Below, piece after piece: positions 51,872 to 60,180 of a DNA stretch of 64,000 nt. The DNA is taken from assembly GCF_000577335.1 (NCBI RefSeq), contig NZ_CBYL010000017.1:1-64000 (forward strand), written 5' to 3'. Under the pieces are notes generated by a model. That model was not told the origin of the DNA, did no database searches, and was given only the letters and a program-made list of their open reading frames with translations. The DNA comes from Faecalispora jeddahensis (GTDB taxonomy: Bacteria > Bacillota > Clostridia > Oscillospirales > Acutalibacteraceae). The translations under genes and the position numbers were made by a program. How positions within the stretch are numbered: the stretch's first letter is position 1; each line of letters begins with the position of its first letter.

Positions 51872-53155
51872 TTATTTCAGTGAGTCGCTGAGGATCTGCA
51901 TCATCTGTTCGCTGCTGATTTCGCCCAGAAGCGCACGCTGCATGGTCTGCGGCCAGATTTTTTCGGTAAACTGCCCCATGTTCGGCACGGGCGGCAGCAT
52001 TTTGGAATCCGGCAGGCTGTCGATCGAAATCTTCATGAACGGATCGCTCTGATATTTGTCGAGCTTCTGAACCGATTCCATCCACGGAACCATGTCGACA
52101 TTATCGGAGATGATGTCATGGATTTCAGGGCTGGTCAGCCATTTCGCGAACTTGAGAGTAGCCTCTTTCTGCTTCGAGCTCGAGTAGACGCCGATGCTGG
52201 ACGGGATGCTCGGTACATATTTTCCGCCGTCGCCGGTGGGCACGGGCACTACCGCCAGATTTTCCTTGCCGACTGCTTCCAGCATACCGGTGGAGGAGCC
52301 GACGTGGTGGATCAGCATCGAGGCAACGCCGGATTTGAAGTTCTGAACGGTCTGCTCAAAGCCGTCCGTGGGAGCGGAGGGCGGAGCCCAGCCGTTTTTG
52401 AAGATGTTCAGGTACATTTCGTTCGCCTTTACCAACGTGGGATTCGTGAGCATCGGTACGTCGTTTTCATCGACATAGTCGGCGCCCTTCAGGCTGTTGA
52501 GCACCAGAGAGGCCCACATGTCCTGTCCGCCTTTCGCGCCCCGCATGCTGAAGCCGTAGGTGTCGATTTTTCCATCGCCATTGGTGTCGCGGGTCAGCTT
52601 TTCGCAGGCCTCATAGAATTCCTGCATATTGGTGGGATAATTGAGCCCGACCTCTTTGAAGTGGTCGGCGCGGCAGTAGAGATAGAGTACCACGTTGCAG
52701 AACGGCAGGCTGTACAGCCGATCCTGTCTTGCATAGGCGGTATCCATTTCCGCTTTCGGAATCTCAGGGAGCACTTCCCATTTGCTCACCTCGTCCGTGA
52801 GGTCCTCGAGTGCGTTCATTCCCTTCAGCTCTGTCAGCCAGGAAGGATACATCTTGAAAACATCGGGGCCCGTGTTGGAGCTCATCGCAGTGATCAGCTT
52901 GTCGTGGTAGCTGCTCTGCGGAATGGATTCAAATTTGACATTGATATCCGGAGCATATTCCTTCCACTTGCTCTCCAATATGTCTTTATGCATGCCTTCC
53001 AGATCTTCCCAGTACCAGAATGTGAGATTTACCGGCTCTCCAGATGTTCCTGAAGCCGCAGGTGTGCCGGACGATGAGGAATTGGGTGCGCAGCCGCCCA
53101 GGGCCGATAAGGCCATCACGGCGGAAAGGGACAATGCCAACCATTTTCTCTTCAT
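51872..53155 (-). CDS. carbohydrate ABC transporter substrate-binding lipoprotein
   Basis: A 427-residue family-1 sugar-binding protein. Signal peptide with lipobox LGGC (C22), then a Ser/Gly linker and the mature domain beginning NLTFWYWEDLEG. Family features include TGPDVFKMYPSWL, a DTNGDGKIDTYGFSMRGAKG segment and AAVGKENLAVVPVPTGDGG. The ligand is not predictable by eye. It delivers a sugar or polyol to the two permeases downstream. The 206-bp gap to the first permease has no T-tract terminator. Confidence 0.92.
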   Translation of the reverse strand: MKRKWLALSLSAVMALSALGGCAPNSSSSGTPAASGTSGEPVNLTFWYWEDLEGMHKDILESKWKEYAPDINVKFESIPQSSYHDKLITAMSSNTGPDVFKMYPSWLTELKGMNALEDLTDEVSKWEVLPEIPKAEMDTAYARQDRLYSLPFCNVVLYLYCRADHFKEVGLNYPTNMQEFYEACEKLTRDTNGDGKIDTYGFSMRGAKGGQDMWASLVLNSLKGADYVDENDVPMLTNPTLVKANEMYLNIFKNGWAPPSAPTDGFEQTVQNFKSGVASMLIHHVGSSTGMLEAVGKENLAVVPVPTGDGGKYVPSIPSSIGVYSSSKQKEATLKFAKWLTSPEIHDIISDNVDMVPWMESVQKLDKYQSDPFMKISIDSLPDSKMLPPVPNMGQFTEKIWPQTMQRALLGEISSEQMMQILSDSLK

Positions 53156-53198
53156 TTCTATACCTCCTGATCATTATTTATAAAAACAGCTTCCTGTT

Positions 53199-54095
53199 TT
53201 ATAGGTCATTCTCGAAACAGTCCTTGATGTAATGGAGTCCCTGCCGAAGCAGCTGCATACGGCCCAAAAAGGAAACGTCCTGTTCCAGGTTCCTCCAGAT
53301 TCTCATGTTCTGAGAGGCTTCGCCCAGAAACATCAGAAAGCTTTCGATCGTGACGGAGCCGTCGTAGCTGGTTTCCCGCAGGGCCTTCCCGATTTCGGGC
53401 CAGCAGATGCGGGCTGTATGATACGGGATTTTCCGGTTTGGCTCGCTCACATGAAAATGCCCGATCTTTCCTTTTGCGGCGCGGATCGCCGCCGGGATGT
53501 CGTCCTCCTCTATGTTCATGTGGAACACGTCGGCCAAAAGCTTACAGTTGGGGCTTTCCACACACCGGCAGAAATCCATGCCCTCCGCCAGCGTGTTGAT
53601 GAGATAATGCTCAAAGCGGTTTACGACCTCTAAATTGATGGTCACTCCTTCGCTTTCCGCTGCGGGCATGACGCTTCGGATGCTCTCGATGCTGCGAAGG
53701 AGGCGTTCCCGCTTTACTGTGGGATCAATGCGAAGGCTCTGGTAGTCGGCCGGCCACCGGGAGTAAACGATTCCCCCCAGCATGGTTCCGCCCGCTTTGG
53801 CAATCCTGCGGATGGCGAGGCGAAGATAATCCTGTGCGAGCTGGCGCGGTTCCTCTTCCGGCGCGCTCATTTCATAGCCCTCTGGAAAACGGAAAGTATA
53901 AATTGCCTGCACGCCCGTTTCTTTCTGCGCCTGCCGGATCTGTTCGCAAAACCGCTCGTCACTCGCCAGTATGCTGTCGGGGATCCGAGTTTCAAAGGTT
54001 TGTGCGCCGAGCTCCGCCGCCTGTGCCATATGCATCGCCAGCTGCTCTGCGTCGTACTCCGGCCCCCAGCATCCAAGATGTACGCCATACCGCAT
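53199..54095 (-). CDS. sugar phosphate isomerase/epimerase (xylose isomerase-like TIM barrel)
   Basis: A 298-residue TIM-barrel protein of the AP-endonuclease-2/xylose isomerase-like family. It begins MRYGVHLGCWGPEYDAE and has conserved metal-site regions: GVTINLEVVNRFEHYLINT (Glu, His), ADVFHMNIEEDD (Asp, His) and GHFHVSEPNRKIP. These residues fit divalent-metal isomerases acting on sugars or inosose derivatives. The frame is open to 54137, but GGGGGAGGG upstream fixes the ATG at 54095. It is first in the cargo operon, 43 bp ahead of the binding protein. Confidence 0.85.
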   Translation of the reverse strand: MRYGVHLGCWGPEYDAEQLAMHMAQAAELGAQTFETRIPDSILASDERFCEQIRQAQKETGVQAIYTFRFPEGYEMSAPEEEPRQLAQDYLRLAIRRIAKAGGTMLGGIVYSRWPADYQSLRIDPTVKRERLLRSIESIRSVMPAAESEGVTINLEVVNRFEHYLINTLAEGMDFCRCVESPNCKLLADVFHMNIEEDDIPAAIRAAKGKIGHFHVSEPNRKIPYHTARICWPEIGKALRETSYDGSVTIESFLMFLGEASQNMRIWRNLEQDVSFLGRMQLLRQGLHYIKDCFENDL

Positions 54096-54426
54096 TCCGA
54101 TTCCCTCCCCCGTGTGTGTTTTCCTCTCTTGTTCCACATTTTATCTATTTTTGCGGACTTACACAATGAAATTTTACAGCATCATTGACAACTATTTACA
54201 CGAATCAAAATTCGGCGGCGGGAAAACAGGAACATTTTTACGAATTTGCGTGACTATTTTCCGTTTTTTCTATTCACCTTGCTTTTTTTCACCGAAATCA
54301 TATAATGATCGGTAGAAAGAAATCACGAAGCGATTGGAAACGGAACAGAAAAAGCAACCGTTTCTTCTGCAAAGGAGGGTATGGTACCGTAGCTGCAGGC
54401 GGCCTTTGTACCGCCAATTGATAAAA

Positions 54427-54462
54427 TATACCACAACGGCCGCTCTGTGCCTGTGGTATAAT
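54427..54462 (+). promoter_or_regulatory. promoter and inverted repeat upstream of the kinase-regulator pair
   Basis: Extended -10 TGG TATAAT (54454-54462). The perfect 9-bp inverted repeat TATACCACA (54427-54435) and TGTGGTATA (54452-54460), centres 25 bp apart, overlaps it and suggests an operator. The rest of 54096-54531 is the divergent region between cargo operon and kinase, without other clear features. Confidence 0.55.
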
Positions 54463-54531
54463 CAATACAAAACGCAGAAACGCTCAGGGTGGGGTGCTTC
54501 ACCGCCGGATTTACCGTAAGGATTGGTGCAT

Positions 54532-56322
54532 ATGTTCGCAAACAGAAGCCTGAAAAGCAAACTTTTTTTCTGCCTGTTCGTCTTTCTTGTGCTCCCGTAT
54601 TTAGCGCTGAACGCTGTCTTTTACGCCGCGGCGGAATCGATCATCCATGAAAAAATCATCAACTCCACAACCAAGGCGCTCAAGCAGACCTGCTTGAACA
54701 TTGAGGGAGTCGTTTCTTCCATTGTGACAGGCTCGAATGTGATCGCGCGGACAGACTGGGTCGCACAGGGTTTAGTCAGCCCCCCCGCCGACGCTTTGGG
54801 CAGAACCCGCCTGCAAATTGAAATCAACACCTTGTTTCAAAGCGTGCAGAGCAACATTCTGCCGGTGGAGAGCGAAATTTTGATGGTGTCCGTCGGCGGA
54901 GAGATTTATTCCACAGCGCTGCGGGATCCTGATCGCGCCGACGCGGCTCTCTCCTCCGTCTGGTACGGCCAGACCCTGGAACGCAGCTATTTTTATAACT
55001 GGCATCAGTTACATAACAGGGATTTGGGGCTGATGGGAGGAGAAAATGCAGAGGTGATCGTCATGTCACGCGCCGTCAGAGATTCCTCCGGGAAAGTCTG
55101 CGGCGTTCTGGCCATCGCGATCGATAAGAGGGTCTTTTCCGAAATCTTTTCCAACCTCGCTTCAGACCGTCAGGAAAGCTACATCATTACCGAAGCGGAT
55201 GGCAGCATTGTGCTTTCTTCCCGGCGATTTTTCGTTTCCGAAGCCTTCGCGCCTTATTTTCAGCAGATTTTGGACAGGCGCAGCGGTTCTTTCTCTTATT
55301 ACGACAGCTCCGATCAATATCTCGTGAATTTTATGAGCATCGATCCCCTCAACTGGAGAATCGCCGTGTTCTCCCCGCATCGGTATGTGTTTTCCGAAAT
55401 CGATCAGCTACGCACCAAGACCATTTCGCTGCACATCCTTTTCCTGGTTCCCTTCTCGGTTATCGTGATCGCCCTGTTCTATCGCTTTCTGCGTCCGCTT
55501 TCCGCGCTCATGACATTGATCCATCGGGTGCAAAAGGGAGACCTCTCCCGGCGGGCCCCCGTCACATCGAAGGATGAGCTTGGCGTTTTGACCGAACACT
55601 TCAATACCATGCTGGATAACGTCGGCCGCCTGATCGAGGAAAATCAGCAAAAGCAGCTTCGTCTGGCGGAGCAGGAGAAAGAAAAAGAGGCAATGCGGTA
55701 TCTGGTTCTGTATTCCCAGATCAACCCGCACTTTTTGTTCAACACCCTGAACAACATCAAGTGGATGGCCCTGATCAACCACGACCGCGTCGTGGCGGAC
55801 AGCATTTCGAAGCTGGGGCATTTGCTGGAGGCCAGCATTCGGAACACCCAAGACGAAATCACGCTGCGGGAAGAGCTGTCTTATCTGGAGAGCTATGCGC
55901 ACATCATGCTACTGAGCCAGCCGGGCAAATTCAAGCTGCATTTCGACGTCGCACCGGAGGTGATGGAGTGCAGAATCTTAAAGCTTCTGCTGCAGCCGCT
56001 GGTGGAAAACAGCATCATACACGGGTTCCAAAACAAGGCGGAGAACGGGGAAATCATCATCACCGCGGCGCGGCGCGACGGTAACCTTGTCATTGAGGTA
56101 TCCGACAACGGGGTAGGCGTGCAGGAAATGGAGCTGGACGGTATTTTAAGCCGGAAGCTGCCGATGAACAAGCTTGGCGTCAACAACACCAACCAGCGCA
56201 TCCGCCTGTATTACGGCGAGCAGTTCGGCATCCAGATCACCCCAAACACGGACGGAGGAACTCTTGTGACCGTTACTCTGCCATTCCATATCCAAAAAGA
56301 GGAGGCGAATTCAGATGTATAA
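54532..56322 (+). CDS. sensor histidine kinase, YesM family
   Basis: A protein of about 596 residues. Membrane helix near 10-30, extracytoplasmic Cache-like domain (about 35-290), second helix near 300, HAMP domain (RPLSALMTLIHRVQKGDLSR), coiled coil, then His_kinase with QINPHFLFNTLNNIKWM and a HATPase domain (LQPLVENSIIHGF, SDNGVG). YesM kinases pair with AraC-type regulators to control carbohydrate ABC operons, which fits the divergent cargo operon. ATG at 54532 follows TAAGGA. An in-frame GTG at 54526 is possible. Its stop overlaps the regulator start by 8 bp. Confidence 0.9.
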   Translation: MFANRSLKSKLFFCLFVFLVLPYLALNAVFYAAAESIIHEKIINSTTKALKQTCLNIEGVVSSIVTGSNVIARTDWVAQGLVSPPADALGRTRLQIEINTLFQSVQSNILPVESEILMVSVGGEIYSTALRDPDRADAALSSVWYGQTLERSYFYNWHQLHNRDLGLMGGENAEVIVMSRAVRDSSGKVCGVLAIAIDKRVFSEIFSNLASDRQESYIITEADGSIVLSSRRFFVSEAFAPYFQQILDRRSGSFSYYDSSDQYLVNFMSIDPLNWRIAVFSPHRYVFSEIDQLRTKTISLHILFLVPFSVIVIALFYRFLRPLSALMTLIHRVQKGDLSRRAPVTSKDELGVLTEHFNTMLDNVGRLIEENQQKQLRLAEQEKEKEAMRYLVLYSQINPHFLFNTLNNIKWMALINHDRVVADSISKLGHLLEASIRNTQDEITLREELSYLESYAHIMLLSQPGKFKLHFDVAPEVMECRILKLLLQPLVENSIIHGFQNKAENGEIIITAARRDGNLVIEVSDNGVGVQEMELDGILSRKLPMNKLGVNNTNQRIRLYYGEQFGIQITPNTDGGTLVTVTLPFHIQKEEANSDV

Positions 56323-57862
56323 GGTATTGATCGCTGATGACGAACCGTTGGTGCGGATCGGGCTGGCTTCCTCAATTCCCTGGAAGGAGCTGGATCTGGC
56401 GCTTGTAGGGGAGGCCTCCAACGGAAAAGAGGCGCTCGCGCTGATCGAAGCCTATGAGCCGGACATTTTGCTGCTGGACATCGGAATGCCCGTCATGGAT
56501 GGAATCCGCCTGCTGGAAATCCTTAAGGAGCGCAAGTATGCCGTTCAAACGCTTGTGCTGAGCTGCCACAATGAGTTTGAATATGTCAAACAGGCCTTGA
56601 AGCTGGGCGCTTTTGATTATATCCTCAAGCTTTCTCTGGACGTTGACGAGCTGACCCGTCAATTAAAACAGATCAAAGAGAATCTGGGAGAACATTCCGC
56701 AGATACCTTCCGCCAGGATAAAAAAGTGATCAACGATTATCTTTATCGGTTCCTGAACTATCTTCCGGAAGCCTCTCCTCTTCCTGCGGAGGTGCAGGAA
56801 GTCCTCGCGCAGACGGAGCAAAACGAAAATGATCTTTTGATGATCGAGATGCGGCGGCCATGTGAACGGTCAGAGACCTACTCCAATATTCTGCGTGAGG
56901 TCGCTTTGCAGACGCTTGGGCCGGAACAGCCGTGGTATTACTGCATACTGGACGCCTGCAAGGTGCTGTTCATCATTCCCGGGCAACCCGAAGCCCAGAT
57001 CGAATTGTTGATCCACCGTATTTTTGATATGCTGCACGCCTATCTCAGCAGCCAGTTTCATATCGGCGTCAGCGCGCCCTTTACAGGAATTTCGAAAATA
57101 TATGAAGCGGTGCGGCAGGCGGATACCGCTCTGCGCCACGGCTTTTACACCCCGAACCAGAGCGTTTTCTTTTTTACGAAGGAACCTCGATACGTCATGA
57201 ATTCCCTGATCAGCAGCTCGCTGGAAAAAAGTATTTATCAGCAGATAGAGCTTGGGAATTTCGATGAGGTAAAAAGGATGGTGCTGGAGATCATCGATGA
57301 GAACCTGGAAAAAAAGACGCTGCACCCCAGTGTTCTACTGGGGAATATGATCGAGATCACGGGGCTTTTCGCAAAGTATCTGCGCACATTTGACCTGATG
57401 CTCCCGGACCTTTCCGAAGAGTACGAGCACTTTTTTGAGCAGATTCTGAAATATCGCAGCATCTTTGCGCTTCGCGAGGGTTACGAGCGGTTTCTGGACT
57501 GCTATGCGCAGCGGGTGAGCCAGCTCAAAAAGAGCGGCAACCGCGACGATATTGTAAAAGCAAAGGTCTATATTCAGGAAAATTTCCGAAAGCAGCTTTA
57601 TCTGGAGGATGTCGCTAGATACGTCAATATGAGCAAGAATTATTTCAGCTGCATCTTTAAAAAAGAAACCGGCTTCAGCTATGTGCATTACCTGAATTCC
57701 CTGCGGGTGGAGGAGGCCCAGCGGCTGTTCCAGACCGGTTCGTTCAAAATCTACGAGGTGGCTGAAATGGTAGGCTATAACAATACCAACTACTTTTATA
57801 AGACCTTTAAAAAATTTACCGGCTATAACCCGAACGATTTTCGAAATAATCTAAGCAGATAA
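56315..57862 (+). CDS. AraC-type response regulator, YesN family
   Basis: A 515-residue regulator. The N-terminal receiver has D8, D9, the phosphoacceptor D55 (LLLDIGMPVMDG) and K105-like LKLS. A long middle region (about 135-405) of YesN type follows, and then a C-terminal AraC domain with two helix-turn-helices (LEDVARYVNMSKNYFSCIFK, then FKIYEVAEMVGYNNTNYFYK). It overlaps the kinase gene by 8 bp. It most likely activates the divergent transporter operon when the kinase senses the sugar. A strong terminator follows. Confidence 0.92.
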   Translation: MYKVLIADDEPLVRIGLASSIPWKELDLALVGEASNGKEALALIEAYEPDILLLDIGMPVMDGIRLLEILKERKYAVQTLVLSCHNEFEYVKQALKLGAFDYILKLSLDVDELTRQLKQIKENLGEHSADTFRQDKKVINDYLYRFLNYLPEASPLPAEVQEVLAQTEQNENDLLMIEMRRPCERSETYSNILREVALQTLGPEQPWYYCILDACKVLFIIPGQPEAQIELLIHRIFDMLHAYLSSQFHIGVSAPFTGISKIYEAVRQADTALRHGFYTPNQSVFFFTKEPRYVMNSLISSSLEKSIYQQIELGNFDEVKRMVLEIIDENLEKKTLHPSVLLGNMIEITGLFAKYLRTFDLMLPDLSEEYEHFFEQILKYRSIFALREGYERFLDCYAQRVSQLKKSGNRDDIVKAKVYIQENFRKQLYLEDVARYVNMSKNYFSCIFKKETGFSYVHYLNSLRVEEAQRLFQTGSFKIYEVAEMVGYNNTNYFYKTFKKFTGYNPNDFRNNLSR

Positions 57863-57902
57863 CATGCTCTGCGGCAGACAACCAGATTTAACAAACATTG
57901 CG

Positions 57903-57950
57903 AAAAAGGCTCCCGGCCATAGGATTTCTCCTATGGCCGGGAGCCTTTTT
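57903..57950. terminator. strong bidirectional terminator after the response regulator
   Basis: A 22-bp perfect stem (AAAAAGGCTCCCGGCCATAGGA with its complement, 4-nt loop), flanked by A5/T5. It insulates the recombinase genes downstream from the regulatory pair, so they need their own promoter. Confidence 0.92.
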
Positions 57951-58046
57951 CGGGCTGCCGCGGCGCTGCTTCTGGGGTCAGCTGCACTTGCGGAGTTCAG
58001 TTGCATCCGGCGAATGCGCTCCTTCTTTTTTTGCTGTTCCCGGCAA

Positions 58047-58075
58047 CATATCGTACAAGCGGCCCGGCATACGCT
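58047..58075 (+). promoter_or_regulatory. possible sigmaE-type promoter upstream of the recombinase unit
   Basis: CATATC (58047-58052), a 15-bp spacer and CATACGCT (58068-58075) resemble the mother-cell sigmaE consensus (-35 near KMATATT, -10 CATANNNT). It is 31 bp ahead of the small gene. The match is partial and found by eye, so treat as a hypothesis. Confidence 0.3.
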
Positions 58076-58105
58076 GTAACGAATATCCAAAAGGGAGTGG
58101 CGCGA

Positions 58106-58366
58106 ATGCTGACGGTAAAACAGCTCGAGGAAATGAGCCGGTTAGAGATGGATCAAATAGACAGGAATCAGTTGGCCGATATTCAGGGGATTGAGATCGA
58201 TCCCGCGATGCCGCTGGAAGCACGAATGGAAAGCTATCTGGAGCAGGTCAAAAATCCGTATTGCTTTTTGTGCGGGAATACCGTCATTCGCGTGCGGTTT
58301 GCCCCCGACGGCGACACGCTGCAGAACAAGCTGGAGCACTTTTTCGTCAGCTTGAAAAAAACCTGA
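58106..58366 (+). CDS. DUF6870-like small protein
   Basis: An 86-residue protein: MLTVKQLEEMSRLEMDQIDR, then PAMPLEARMESYLEQVKNP and a C-terminal YCFLCGNTVIRVRF with a CxxC pair. I recall this family (DUF6870) from clostridial conjugative and mobilisable elements, often next to recombinases. Function unknown. AAAGGGAG lies before the ATG. It is 77 bp upstream of the recombinase and probably co-transcribed. A role in recombination direction is possible but only suggested by position. Confidence 0.65.
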   Translation: MLTVKQLEEMSRLEMDQIDRNQLADIQGIEIDPAMPLEARMESYLEQVKNPYCFLCGNTVIRVRFAPDGDTLQNKLEHFFVSLKKT

Positions 58367-58443
58367 GTGCAGAAGCCGAAAAAATGATGGCAGGGTTCGC
58401 TTTTACGATGGCTTGATAATGTGAGACAGAGGAGGGAGGGATC

Positions 58444-60084
58444 ATGGCCCGCGTCAGAAAAAACGGCGCCCCTAAAGACCGTGTTTTATGGAACGCCGCT
58501 TTGTATATCCGGCTCTCCAGAGAGGATGGAAACGACGAAAGCTACAGCGTAAAAAACCAGCGGCAGCGATTGATGGAGTATTTGGAAAACCGCATGCTCC
58601 GCGAAGAAATGCGCCTGGCCGGCATCTATGTGGACGATGGCTGCACAGGCACGGACAGTGACCGGGAAAGCTTTCAGCGCATGCTGGAAGAGATTGATCA
58701 AGGGATCGTCAACTGCGTGATCGTCAAAGACCTGTCGCGTCTCAGCCGTAACGATTGGGAATGCAAAAGATACCTGCAGCATCTGTTTGTCGTGAAAGAT
58801 GTGCGATTTATCTCTCTGGAGCTTCCGAAATTGGATAGCTTTGAAAACCCGGATGAAGTTTATGAAATGGGTGTTTCGATCCAAAGCATGTACAACGAAA
58901 ATCACTGCCGGGAAACCTCCATCAAAGTACGGGGAACCTTCAACATGAAGCGCGGCAGGGGGGAATTTATCGGGGCCTTTGCGCCATATGGCTACAGAAA
59001 AGACCCGGATGACAGGCATCGGCTTCTGGTGGATCCTCCGGCTGCGGATATTGTCAAGGATGTTTTTTACTGGTTTGTGCGGGACGGCATGAGCAAAATC
59101 GGGATTGCGAAAAAGCTGATCGGCATGGGAATCCCTTGCCCCGCTGCCTATAAGCGGCAGAACGGGATGAAATACCACAACCCTGCCATTAAAAACAAGG
59201 AGCCGTTGTGGTCTGCCCGCAGCATTACCGCGATCCTTACCAACCAAATGTACTTGGGGCATATGGTGCAGGGCAAGCAGAAGGTAAAAAGCTATAAGGT
59301 ACATACACGCATCAACATACCCGAAAATGAATGGTTTATTGTGGAGGACACGCATGAGCCGATCATAGACGAGGAAACCTTTGATCAGGCGCAGATGCTG
59401 ATGCAAAAAGACACGAGAACCGCCCCGGGTGCCGGGCGGCTGTACACCTTTTCCGGGTTTCTGCGCTGTGCCGACTGCGGCAAAGCAATGGGGCGCAGAA
59501 CCTCGAAGCATCTGGTGTACTACGCCTGCAAAACGAATCTCACGCAGGGGCAGTGTACCCGGCATTCCATCCGGAACGATGTCTTGGAAAGGGCCGTTTT
59601 AAAAACCATTCAAAAACAAGTCGCGCTGATCAACGATATGGCGCAGCTGATCGACGACATCAACAATGCCCCGGCTCCGCGTGACGTTTCCAATCGACTG
59701 GCTGCTTCTCTCAGGCTGCAAAAGCAGGAGCTTGAAAAGATTTCGGGCATCAGAACAGGGCTTTATATAGATTGGAAAAACGGCGATATTACCCGCGAAG
59801 AATACCGCCGCATGAAAAAAGAGTTCGAGGATAAGGAACAGCAGCTCAGGCGGGATATAGCCGGCCTGGAGAAAGAAAATCAGGGTATGGCGCAGGATGC
59901 CGCCGAGCCCTGCTTTGATGCTTTCCGCAGGCACAACAACCTGGGCCACCTTGATCGTGGTATTGTCGCCGGGCTGATCAAAGCGATTCATATTCATGAG
60001 GGCGGCGGCATCACAATCGAATTTAATTTTGCAGACCCATACAAGCGCATAGCGGAGCTGATTGAAAACCGCGGAGAAGAATAA
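58444..60084 (+). CDS. large serine recombinase (TnpX/TndX-like)
   Basis: A 546-residue large serine recombinase. The catalytic domain begins AALYIRLSRED with nucleophile S25, followed by the resolvase segments SVKNQRQRLMEY, DDGCTGTDSDRESFQRMLEE and VIVKDLSRLSRN. The recombinase domain is near 170-290 (GAFAPYGYRKDPDDRH). The zinc ribbon is LRCADCGKAMGRR with YYACKT and CTRHS (about 338-378). A coiled coil (about 410-480) follows, as in integrases with directional control. AGGAGGGAGG precedes the ATG. Its stop lies 70 bp from the right arm. It is the expected integrase/excisionase of the 12.2-kb element. Confidence 0.95.
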   Translation: MARVRKNGAPKDRVLWNAALYIRLSREDGNDESYSVKNQRQRLMEYLENRMLREEMRLAGIYVDDGCTGTDSDRESFQRMLEEIDQGIVNCVIVKDLSRLSRNDWECKRYLQHLFVVKDVRFISLELPKLDSFENPDEVYEMGVSIQSMYNENHCRETSIKVRGTFNMKRGRGEFIGAFAPYGYRKDPDDRHRLLVDPPAADIVKDVFYWFVRDGMSKIGIAKKLIGMGIPCPAAYKRQNGMKYHNPAIKNKEPLWSARSITAILTNQMYLGHMVQGKQKVKSYKVHTRINIPENEWFIVEDTHEPIIDEETFDQAQMLMQKDTRTAPGAGRLYTFSGFLRCADCGKAMGRRTSKHLVYYACKTNLTQGQCTRHSIRNDVLERAVLKTIQKQVALINDMAQLIDDINNAPAPRDVSNRLAASLRLQKQELEKISGIRTGLYIDWKNGDITREEYRRMKKEFEDKEQQLRRDIAGLEKENQGMAQDAAEPCFDAFRRHNNLGHLDRGIVAGLIKAIHIHEGGGITIEFNFADPYKRIAELIENRGEE

Positions 60085-60153
60085 ATCGTTGTAAAGAACT
60101 ACAGCAGCGGAGAAGTACACGGTTTGATGGATTCTCGTTTTGATTTGCCTGGG

Positions 60154-60180
60154 GTTGTCATAAAATACAGGCGGCCACCG
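60154..60180. other. attR: right junction of the 12.2-kb element
   Basis: Arm GTTGTCATAAAATACA (60154-60169), 5 bp, then core CCACCG (60175-60180) at the first Gly-X-Y codons of the downstream collagen fragment. Mirror image of attL. The core has the same codon phase (xCC ACC G) in both collagen halves. Confidence 0.75.

Larger units (their letters stand above)
47987..60177. mobile_element. 12.2-kb serine-recombinase element interrupting a spore collagen gene
   Basis: Bounded by attL and attR with a common 6-bp core and inverted arms. It contains, from the left, a minus-strand metabolic unit (sugar isomerase, ABC binding protein, two permeases, Zn-dependent dehydrogenase, SDR dehydrogenase), a plus-strand YesMN-type two-component system, a small DUF6870-like protein and a large serine recombinase 90 bp from the right arm. 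It has no conjugation, replication or phage structural genes. Removal would join 47272-47987 to 60179-60944 in frame (1482 bp, 494 codons including stop) without breaking the Gly-X-Y register. I infer an integrated, excisable element. Excision itself is not observed. Confidence 0.82.
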
